DNA of 64,000 nucleotides from positions 189,361 to 253,360 of the forward strand of contig NZ_FOJM01000004.1 in assembly GCF_900111825.1 (NCBI RefSeq). Reading direction: 5' to 3'. Source of the stretch: Pedobacter suwonensis. GTDB lineage: Bacteria > Bacteroidota > Bacteroidia > Sphingobacteriales > Sphingobacteriaceae. Position 1 is the stretch's first letter; each line of letters begins with the position of its first letter. The translations under genes were made by a program, and so were the position numbers. The notes under the pieces are model-generated. The model did not search any database. It was not told the DNA's origin and saw only the letters and a program-made list of their open reading frames with translations. Shown here piece after piece: positions 49,400-57,573 of the stretch.

Positions 49400-51367
49400 A
49401 TGAGAACAAAATTCATTTTATGCAGCTGGGTATGGCTACTGCTTTTCAGTTTTCCGGCTTCTGCCGAAATTACTTTACCACAATTGGTATCCAGCCATAT
49501 GGTGCTCCAGCGCGAAACCAATCTAACGATCTGGGGCTGGGCGGCAGCAAAAGAAAAAATAACCGTCAGTTTTAACGGAAAAACATACAAGACTATTACC
49601 GATGATCAGGGCTCATGGGCTGTTAAAATGGGCAAAATGAAAGCTGGCGGCCCTTTTAAAATGATGATCAAAGGTGAAAATACAATAATCCTGGAAGATA
49701 TTATGCTGGGGGATGTTTGGTTTTGTTCAGGGCAGTCTAATATGGCCTTACCCATGGAGCGTTTAAAAGAAGCTTATCCGCAGGTGATTGAAAAGGACCA
49801 TTTTCCAATGATCAGAAATTTTTTCGTTCCAACCAAAGCAAACCTGTCAGGAGAATCTGCCGATCTTCCTCCCGGAAAATGGGTTCCAGCTACAGGAGCG
49901 GATATTTTAAGTTTTGGGGGAACCAGTTATTTTTTTGCCAAAACGCTCTTCCAAAAATACAAAGTTCCTATTGGCATCATCAATTCGAGTGTTGGCGGTA
50001 CTCCTATTGAGGCCTGGATGAGTCGTGATGCATTTTCGACGAATCCTGAACAACTCAGAAAAATAAATAATTTCAGGGATTCAGCTTTTATGGCCAATTA
50101 CCAGAAAAAACTTAAAGAGAAGAACTTAGCCAGGCCATCAACATCAGCTACAATAGTTGATGAAGGATTATCAGGCCCTGTAAAATGGATTGATCCGGAT
50201 TTTGATGCCAGCGGCTGGCGAAAATTTTGGATGCCAGGTTACTGGGCAGATCAGGGAATACGGAACATCAACGGAATTCTTTATTTCAGAAAAGAACTGC
50301 AAATCCCTGCAGAAATGAGCGGAAAGCAGGCGAAACTTTATATGGGCCGCATTATCGATGCAGATTCGGTATTCCTCAATGGCCAATTTATCGGCAATAC
50401 CACCTATCAATATCCACCCCGCAGGTATGTTGTTCCGGCAGGACTGTTAAAAGCAGGAAAGAATATTCTCATTGTTAAAGTCATCAGCAACAGTGGCAAA
50501 GGCGGCTTTGTACCCGATAAAAATTATTCTTTGTTAACGCCCGATAAAAAAATAGACTTACGTGGAGAATGGAGTTTTGAAGTGGGCTATGCCCAACCAA
50601 AGCAAAACCAGGGTTTCCGCGCCGATGCCGAAATGCCTTTGGTTGCACAGAACGAGCCAACCGGATTATTTAATACAATGGTTTCACCCGCTGTAAAATT
50701 TGCAATAAAAGGTTTTGTTTGGTATCAGGGAGAAACGAATACCGGAAATCCGAAAGCATATAGGCAATTATTGCCTGCGCTAATAAAAGACTGGCGTAAT
50801 AAATGGAAGCAGGGGGATCTGCCTTTTATTTATGCACAGCTTCCTAATTTTATGGAAGCCAACTACTTGCCCGAAGAAAGTAATTGGGCACAGTTTAGGC
50901 AAAGTCAGCTGGAGGCACTTTCTGTACCCAATACGGGAATGGCGGTAACCATTGATGCCGGCGAATGGAATGATATCCATCCGCTCGATAAAAAAGACGT
51001 GGGTGAACGTTTGGCACTATGGGCTGAACATTTAGCTTACCACGATCAGCAGATTACCTATTCAGGACCTATTTATAAATCAAATCAGTTAAATGGATCT
51101 GAATTGGCCATAAATTTTGACCACAGTTCACCTGGGTTAATGATAAAGGGAGCCGACAAACTGATCGGTTTCGCCCTTGCAGGAGAAGATAAGGTTTTTT
51201 ACTGGGCCCGGGCCAGGATTACAGGAGACGCCGTTGTACTTTCGAGCCCCATGGTTTCAAAGCCAGCCTTTGTTCGCTATGCGTGGGCAGATAATCCAGA
51301 TCGCGCTAATTTATACAATAAAGCCGGTTTGCCGGCTTCACCTTTTGAAGCGGAAGTGAATAAATAG
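49400..51367 (+). CDS. large SASA-domain carbohydrate acetylesterase (CE20-like)
   Basis: A 655-residue exported protein (signal peptide about 1-22, ending ASA). The SGNH esterase domain is split: block I is WFCSGQSNMALPM with S113, the oxyanion Gly is in NSSVGGTPIEAWM, and a beta-sandwich of glycosidase-jelly-roll type (about 245-360, GRIIDADSVFLNGQFIG) is inserted. The domain then resumes with VWYQGETN and the D525/H527 pair in EWNDIHPLD. This architecture matches sialate-O-acetylesterase-like proteins and the xylan-active CE20 family, so deacetylation of xylan or xylo-oligosaccharides is likely. It stands between GH43 and a long promoter region for the third complete SusC-SusD pair. Confidence 0.88.
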   Translation: MRTKFILCSWVWLLLFSFPASAEITLPQLVSSHMVLQRETNLTIWGWAAAKEKITVSFNGKTYKTITDDQGSWAVKMGKMKAGGPFKMMIKGENTIILEDIMLGDVWFCSGQSNMALPMERLKEAYPQVIEKDHFPMIRNFFVPTKANLSGESADLPPGKWVPATGADILSFGGTSYFFAKTLFQKYKVPIGIINSSVGGTPIEAWMSRDAFSTNPEQLRKINNFRDSAFMANYQKKLKEKNLARPSTSATIVDEGLSGPVKWIDPDFDASGWRKFWMPGYWADQGIRNINGILYFRKELQIPAEMSGKQAKLYMGRIIDADSVFLNGQFIGNTTYQYPPRRYVVPAGLLKAGKNILIVKVISNSGKGGFVPDKNYSLLTPDKKIDLRGEWSFEVGYAQPKQNQGFRADAEMPLVAQNEPTGLFNTMVSPAVKFAIKGFVWYQGETNTGNPKAYRQLLPALIKDWRNKWKQGDLPFIYAQLPNFMEANYLPEESNWAQFRQSQLEALSVPNTGMAVTIDAGEWNDIHPLDKKDVGERLALWAEHLAYHDQQITYSGPIYKSNQLNGSELAINFDHSSPGLMIKGADKLIGFALAGEDKVFYWARARITGDAVVLSSPMVSKPAFVRYAWADNPDRANLYNKAGLPASPFEAEVNK

Positions 51368-52319
51368 CATATGTATAACTGAAAATTTCTACCCGGAACG
51401 ATAGCAAAGATTAGCTTTAGTTGTAGAAATTCTTTTGTTTCTGGCCTTAGCGTGGCTATGAACTTTAAGAATTAGCCTATTTAAATTTTTATCAGAAATA
51501 TGCATAGCATCTTGCTGTCGTACTGCGGGATAATTTATTTTATAAATTAATGTGAATGACTAATGGCACCAGGTTGCTAAAAAACCTCTCATAGAAAAAA
51601 TCGTTATTTCGACCGCAGTGGAGAACCCGAAGGCTCTGCGAAGCAAAATCTTTTAAATCTGATTTTAATAGTTTAGTACAAAGATCTCTCCACTTCGCGT
51701 GGCTTCGGTCGAGAGGACGACCATTATATAGGTCTGTGTGATTGTAGAATAAATTTGATGAATATAGTAATAATATGGTTATTTAGTTATCTGTTTTTTT
51801 AAAATAAAAATAAAAATTCAACCGATTGCATAAGATTGATTTTTTATCCTTTTTCTCCTATTTGTAACCTTTTATTAGCCATTTTTCTGGATTTTATCAC
51901 GCTTAATTAAAGGTTAAGTCTACTTTTTAAACAAGTGTAATTAGATCTTTTTTTGGATTAAAACTGGCTTTATTAACGTCTAAAGGCGGTTTTTAAATCG
52001 ATTTTCCAATGCTTAAACACGAGGGTTCACTTCGTTAGCAAATTTTTGTCTTATAAGTGATTTGCTTTTGTATTTGATTTTTGTGTCTTATATGGTCGTA
52101 ATATCGCCCTCTCAATTTGAACATTTATTCTATTAATATGCACATTCAAATCAGGACCGGATGGGCAATGTAAATAACTTTATCACAGCATAAGTAAGAA
52201 CTGACCAGACAAGGTGTCGTCCCCTGATTTTTGGCGAGTGAATTTGACATTACACTTGTTGATTCTTTCGATCGATGGAGCTGTCTTTCTTATTCTTTAA
52301 CCATTATAAACCATAAATT
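51368..52319. other. 952-bp intergenic region upstream of the third complete SusC-SusD pair
   Basis: No gene is seen. A hairpin repeat occupies 51602-51720. The remainder is very AT-rich, with a CAACCGATTG near-palindrome (51819), a TAAATCGATTTT palindrome (51994-52005) and a cluster of TTTG words at 52043-52083 (for example TTTTTG, GATTTG, TATTTG). These could form promoter elements, but none gives the exact -33/-7 pair. The size of the gap suggests a regulated promoter, probably with an HTCS site. Confidence 0.5.
51602..51720. repeat. interspersed hairpin repeat, CGTTATTTCGACCGCAGTGGAG type
   Basis: Left arm CGTTATTTCGACCGCAGTGG and right arm AGATCTCTCCACTTCGCG with CTTCGGTCGAGAGGACGA form an imperfect inverted pair around a variable centre. 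It is a diverged copy of the element at 20550-20634. Confidence 0.65.
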
Positions 52320-55300
52320 ATGAGAAGTGAAATTTTACAATTTTGTGTAACGTCGCGCTGGAAATTTTTCAGGTATCTCCCCAAAGTGATGTTATTGGCA
52401 ACACTGATATTTTCAGCTTTTATTGCACAGGCACAAACTGTGGTAAAAGGCAAGGTTGTGGATGAACAAGGTAATCGACTGCCAGGTGTTGGTGTTGTTT
52501 TAAAAGGAACCAATACCAGTACTTCATCGCAGGGTAATGGAAGTTTTTCCATCACCACTACCGGGGCAGACCCCGTTTTAGTATTTTCCTATGTAGGTTA
52601 TACCACTAAAGAGGTTCCGGTGAAAGGTCAGAGCACCATAAATGTAACCCTTCAGCCGAGCGCGGCAGAGTTGGGCCAGGTGGTTGTAGTAGGTTATGGT
52701 ACTCAACGCAAAGAAGCTGTTACAGGTTCTGTAGCCTCTATTGGCGGAGAAAAAATCCGTGAAGTGCCGGCACCCAATATTGCTCAGGCTATTCAGGGAC
52801 GTTTGGCAGGTGTTAATATTTCCCAAACTTCAACCAAACCAGGCGCAACCATGCAGATACTGATCCGTGGTCAGCGTTCACTTTCGGCAAGTAATGATCC
52901 GCTTGTGGTGTTGGATGGGATTCCATTTCCAGGCTCAATCGGCGATATCAACCCTAACGATATTAAAAGTATCGATATTTTGAAAGATGCATCTGCAACG
53001 GCTATCTACGGCTCCAGAGGTGCCAATGGTGTAATTTTATTAACGACCAACAGGGGGCAGGTTGGAGCGCCAGCTAAGATCTCTTACAATACGTATACCG
53101 GTTTGCAAACCTTGTTTGCAAAATATCCGATGATGAACGGACCAGAATTTGTTGCATTGAGGAAAGCCTCAGGGCTATTTACAACGCTTGGTGTGGATGA
53201 ATCCAATGATGTAAATACCGATTGGCAGGACCTCTTTTATAATAAAAGTGCTATTGTAACAAGTCATGATTTAGGTGTAACCGGTGGTTCTGCAACCAGC
53301 AACTATAGCTTTGGTGGCGGGTATTATAAAAACCAGAGTTTAATTCCAACGCAGCAATACACCAGGTATTCGATGAAAGCATCGCTTGATCAGCAAATCG
53401 GCAAGCTTTTTCGTGTTGGATTTACCACCAACAATAACTATAATATCAGTGAGGGTAATCAGGTTGGTATTTATGGCAACTTGAGTAACACGCCGATCTC
53501 AAATCCTTATAATGCAGATGGTAGTTTAAAACGCACCGTTAGAATGCCTCAAGATGAAGCTTTTGTTTATACCAATGGTATTGTAAAGGATTTGCATGAC
53601 AAATGGTTAAATGAAACGCGTGGTTTTGCTACCTATAATTCATTATATGGCGAGGTTAAAATTCCATGGGTTGAAGGATTGAAGTACCGTGCCAACCTGG
53701 GATTGGATTTTATCCAGAGCAACAATGGTAACTTTACTGGTGTTGGGGTGGGCAGTACTACAGCCACTACACCTTCTACTGCCGGAGTAAGTAACGCGCA
53801 AACCTACCACTGGACATTGGAGAATTTACTGACCTACGATCGCAGTTTTGGAAAACATACTTTCAATGCGGTTGCTTTATATTCTGCGGAACAAAATAAA
53901 TTCAATTCTTCTTCTATGAGTGCCAGGGATATTCCTGCTGAAGCTTTTCAGTTTTATAACCTGGGACAAGCCAATGGCGAAATCACAATTGGCAACGGTA
54001 ACTATACCCTTACCGGTTTGATTTCTTACATGGGAAGGATCATGTACTCATACGATAATAAGTACTTATTAAGTGCCACCCTTCGGTCTGACGCGTCATC
54101 GCGTTTGGCGCCGGGCCACAAGTGGCATACCTATCCTGCGGTTTCTGTAGGATGGAACATGATGAATGAATCTTTTATGAAAAACATTTCCGTAATTGAT
54201 AAATTAAAAATACGTGTTGGTTACGGACAAACTTCCAATCAAGCCGTTGCTCCATATCAAACGCTCGGACTGTTGAGTACCCGCCCATATAATTTTGGCG
54301 ATAATACTTATGCAACCGGATATTATGTGTCTCAGCTTCCAAGTCCTGGTTTAGGATGGGAATATTCTGAAACCTGGAACTATGGATTGGATTTTTCAAT
54401 CTTAAAAAACCGCATTTCCGGAACATTTGAATACTATGACACCAAAACTAAAGATATTTTGCTTAGCGTGGCCTTACCGTCAACTGCGGGGGTAGGCAGC
54501 TATACCGCAAATATCGGCCAAACCCAGAATAAAGGCTGGGAGCTGAGTGTTAATGGGGTGATCCTTGAAAATCAAGGTGGATGGACCTGGGATGTAGGCT
54601 TCAATATTACCGCAAACAGGAACAAACTAACCGCCTTGGCATCCGGACAGACCCGCGATGAAGGAAATGCATGGTTTGTTGGTCATAATATCAATGCCAT
54701 TTATGACTATGAAAAAATCGGATTATGGCAGGCAGGTGATCCTTACCTAAATGTGCTTGAACCAGGTGGAAACGTAGGGATGATTAAAGTGAAGTACACC
54801 GGAGACTATAATGCAAACGGAGTTCCAACCAGGGCCATAGGCGCTGCAGACAGACAAATTATCGATATTGACCCAAAATTTACCGGTGGTTTTAATACAC
54901 GCGTTGCCTACAAGGGATTTGACCTGAATGTAGTCGGGCTTTTCAAAAGCGGCGGAACATTGGTGAGTACGCTTTATGGCTCAGCAGGCTACCTGAACTT
55001 ACTAACTGGTCGTAGAAATAATGTTAAGGTAGATTATTGGACACCTGATAACACAGATGCCAAGTATCCTAAACCAGGAGGGATAGCCAGTGGCGATAAC
55101 CCTAAATACGGAAGCACATTGGGGTATTTTGATGCTTCATTCCTTAAAATACGGACGATTTCTCTTGGTTATGATTTTAACAGGGACCTGATCAAAAATT
55201 CAAATGTAAGGCTTCGCGCGTATCTAACCGTACAAAATCCTTTCGTCATGTTCTCTCCTTACCATAGGGAGTCGGGTATGGATCCGGAAACAAATTCATA

Positions 55301-55409
55301 TGGAGATGAAAACCAGGCAGTAAATTCTTATCAGCGAAGAATTTTAACAATTGGTACCAATACACCTTCAACCCGCAATTACGTTGCAGGTCTTAATTTA
55401 ACATTTTAG
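52320..55409 (+). CDS. SusC/RagA TonB-dependent outer-membrane transporter
   Basis: A 1029-residue SusC with a long n-region (signal ending near AQA, 38). The carboxypeptidase-regulatory-like domain (about 41-115, VKGKVVDEQGNRLPGVGVVL) is followed by QVVVVGYGTQRKEAVTGSV, the plug with ILIRGQRSLSASNDPLVVLDG and DILKDASATAIYGSRGANG, and the barrel ending AGLNLTF. It is encoded 12 bases before its SusD partner. Together with the downstream GH115 it suggests uptake of glucuronate-bearing xylan fragments, but substrate is inference. Confidence 0.96.
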   Translation: MRSEILQFCVTSRWKFFRYLPKVMLLATLIFSAFIAQAQTVVKGKVVDEQGNRLPGVGVVLKGTNTSTSSQGNGSFSITTTGADPVLVFSYVGYTTKEVPVKGQSTINVTLQPSAAELGQVVVVGYGTQRKEAVTGSVASIGGEKIREVPAPNIAQAIQGRLAGVNISQTSTKPGATMQILIRGQRSLSASNDPLVVLDGIPFPGSIGDINPNDIKSIDILKDASATAIYGSRGANGVILLTTNRGQVGAPAKISYNTYTGLQTLFAKYPMMNGPEFVALRKASGLFTTLGVDESNDVNTDWQDLFYNKSAIVTSHDLGVTGGSATSNYSFGGGYYKNQSLIPTQQYTRYSMKASLDQQIGKLFRVGFTTNNNYNISEGNQVGIYGNLSNTPISNPYNADGSLKRTVRMPQDEAFVYTNGIVKDLHDKWLNETRGFATYNSLYGEVKIPWVEGLKYRANLGLDFIQSNNGNFTGVGVGSTTATTPSTAGVSNAQTYHWTLENLLTYDRSFGKHTFNAVALYSAEQNKFNSSSMSARDIPAEAFQFYNLGQANGEITIGNGNYTLTGLISYMGRIMYSYDNKYLLSATLRSDASSRLAPGHKWHTYPAVSVGWNMMNESFMKNISVIDKLKIRVGYGQTSNQAVAPYQTLGLLSTRPYNFGDNTYATGYYVSQLPSPGLGWEYSETWNYGLDFSILKNRISGTFEYYDTKTKDILLSVALPSTAGVGSYTANIGQTQNKGWELSVNGVILENQGGWTWDVGFNITANRNKLTALASGQTRDEGNAWFVGHNINAIYDYEKIGLWQAGDPYLNVLEPGGNVGMIKVKYTGDYNANGVPTRAIGAADRQIIDIDPKFTGGFNTRVAYKGFDLNVVGLFKSGGTLVSTLYGSAGYLNLLTGRRNNVKVDYWTPDNTDAKYPKPGGIASGDNPKYGSTLGYFDASFLKIRTISLGYDFNRDLIKNSNVRLRAYLTVQNPFVMFSPYHRESGMDPETNSYGDENQAVNSYQRRILTIGTNTPSTRNYVAGLNLTF

Positions 55410-55421
55410 CATAAACAGGAT

Positions 55422-57356
55422 ATGAAAAATATACAATTAAAAACCGTCGCAGCTGTTTGGTTACTGATGGTGATCTTTTCAGGTTGTTCTAAAATTTTGG
55501 AAGAAGAACCACGCAGCACTTTTACGCCCGATTATTTTAAAACGGTAACAGGCGTAAACGGTGGACTAACTTCTATGTATGCCCACTTAAGAAATATTTA
55601 TGGGCAGGCTTATTTTTACAATTCTTTAATCACCGGAACCGATGAGGCTACCTGGGGCAAAGATGCTGACGGAAACTTTAAAGATATGGACTGCTCCGGA
55701 GTGGGTTCCATCTTATCAACTAGTTTTCCGAGCAGTATATTGTGGAGTGAAGCCTTTCCAAACATCAACAATGCCAGTGGTATCATCGAAAATGCCAGTG
55801 CAGCAGGGATATCAAATGCCTTGGTGGCCGAAGCCAGATTTTTCCGCGCCTTCGACTATTTTCTTTTGGTACAAACTTTCGGTGGCGTTCCGCTTGACCT
55901 GGGTGCCGGCGAATTGAGATTTAACACCAATCCGGTTAGAACTTCCGTACGAAATACGGTACCGGTTGTATATACAAAAGCGGTATTTCCCGATCTTATA
56001 AAAGCTATTGCGGACCTGCCTGCAACAGGAAGGGTTACCGGTGGTGTTACTAAGGTAGCTGCACAGCTATTCTTATCAAAAGCTTATTTAACTTATGCAT
56101 GGTGGTTACAAAATCCAAATAATATTCCAACCTATCCTGCATCTGCAAGGACTGACCCTGATGGGCATGATGCTAATTATTATTTTCAGCAGGCTTACGA
56201 TATTGCTACTGCAGCAATCGAAAATCCAGGTACATTTGGGCTGATGGATACCTATTATGATGTTAACTGGGCGGTGAATGACCGTAACAAGGAAACATTA
56301 TTATATGCCGACCATACGCAAACAAGCGAAAAATTTAACGGTGGTAGCCTAACGTTTGGAAGCGGTGGTGCGCCAGATAATTTTGCAGGTTGGATGATGA
56401 CCTGGAATTACACCAATATCCGTAGCGGAGGTATCAGTTCCGTTCAGCGCGAGGCAGAACAGCACTTAGGCCGTCCATGGAACCGTATGGCACCAACCAT
56501 TGAAGTATTGAAAAATACCTTTGCCGATAAAACACTCGATTCGAGATATGATGGTACTTTCACCACGGTTTACAGGGGTAACTGGCCTAAGGGTTACAAC
56601 CCACCTTCAAGTGCACCCGCATCATTGGTTAACGCAAACGGATTATCTGTAGTTCCGGGAGATGCTGTACTAAGTTTTCTAAATACAGATGATGCTACAA
56701 TCGCTTATCCGACAGGTGCTGGCATAAGTGGTGTAGGCGCAGGTATTCTGCCTGGAAGAGCTGATTATGTAATTGCTCCTGGCGGAATCAGCAGAATTGT
56801 TTACCCTGGGCTTTGGAAATTAGGTCCTTACCGTACCGATAATGGCACTGGTTTAGGACAACCAAACGCAGGTAGTACGCGCCCGTTTCCGGTAGCTAAA
56901 TTTTCCGAGCTTTATTTTGTTGCAGCCGAAGCAGCGGTGAAAGGAGCAACAACCAAAGCTGGCAAAAGCGCCCGCGAACTCATTAATGTAATTCGTGCAA
57001 GAGCTGGTAAATGGCGTTTCGATAACAACGGAAATGTGGCTAAAGTTGCAGATAATAGTGCAGCGATGGTTGCGGCTACCCCGGCTACAATAGATATCAA
57101 TTATATTTTGGCCGAACGTTCAAGAGAGTATTATGCTGAAGGTTACCGCAGGTACGATCTGATCCGTACCCAGAAATGGAGTGAGCTTGCTGCTACCTAT
57201 ACCATCGCAGGAACTGCATACGGCGATCACACGCCACAAACCGTAACCCGTACCATTACGCCTAACTTATATTTACGTCCTATCCCTCAGGCGCAAATAG
57301 ACGGAATGCAGATGAGTGCAGATGAAAAGAAAGCGTACCAGAATCCTGGATATTAA
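55422..57356 (+). CDS. SusD/RagB glycan-binding lipoprotein
   Basis: A 644-residue lipoprotein (FSGC, C22). SusD-family marks are KILEEEPRSTFTPDYFKTV, ALVAEARFFRAFDYFLLVQTFGG (helical repeat), FPVAKFSELYFVAAEAAVKG, YILAERSREYYAEGYRRYDL and the C-terminal YQNPGY. It binds glycan on the cell surface and forms the lid of the SusC encoded 12 bases upstream. A hairpin with T tract 25 bases after its stop probably reduces read-through into the GH115 gene. Confidence 0.95.
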   Translation: MKNIQLKTVAAVWLLMVIFSGCSKILEEEPRSTFTPDYFKTVTGVNGGLTSMYAHLRNIYGQAYFYNSLITGTDEATWGKDADGNFKDMDCSGVGSILSTSFPSSILWSEAFPNINNASGIIENASAAGISNALVAEARFFRAFDYFLLVQTFGGVPLDLGAGELRFNTNPVRTSVRNTVPVVYTKAVFPDLIKAIADLPATGRVTGGVTKVAAQLFLSKAYLTYAWWLQNPNNIPTYPASARTDPDGHDANYYFQQAYDIATAAIENPGTFGLMDTYYDVNWAVNDRNKETLLYADHTQTSEKFNGGSLTFGSGGAPDNFAGWMMTWNYTNIRSGGISSVQREAEQHLGRPWNRMAPTIEVLKNTFADKTLDSRYDGTFTTVYRGNWPKGYNPPSSAPASLVNANGLSVVPGDAVLSFLNTDDATIAYPTGAGISGVGAGILPGRADYVIAPGGISRIVYPGLWKLGPYRTDNGTGLGQPNAGSTRPFPVAKFSELYFVAAEAAVKGATTKAGKSARELINVIRARAGKWRFDNNGNVAKVADNSAAMVAATPATIDINYILAERSREYYAEGYRRYDLIRTQKWSELAATYTIAGTAYGDHTPQTVTRTITPNLYLRPIPQAQIDGMQMSADEKKAYQNPGY

Positions 57357-57380
57357 TAATACTTTGGTTTAGTTGGGTGG

Positions 57381-57413
57381 GCGGCGTCAATTGATGTCGC
57401 TCATTCGTTTTTT
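57381..57413 (+). terminator. hairpin with T tract after the SusC-SusD pair
   Basis: GCGGCGTC-AATT-GATGTCGC forms an 8-pair stem with two G-T pairs, followed after a short spacer by CGTTTTTT. It lies 25 bases past the SusD stop and 160 bases before GH115, so it may act as a partial terminator that lowers GH115 expression relative to SusC-SusD. The spacer between stem and T tract is longer than usual. Confidence 0.4.
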
Positions 57414-57573
57414 ATAAAAGTGCCTGCCTTTTTTTGCCACCAGAAGATTTTGGGCAAATAAAATCACTATTCCGAAATAAAAATCCCACTTGCTAACCTG
57501 TTACTTCAATAGCTTAAATACCGGCTAGCTTAAAAAAAATAAAGATCAATCAAGAACCTAATTTCTTTCCCTA

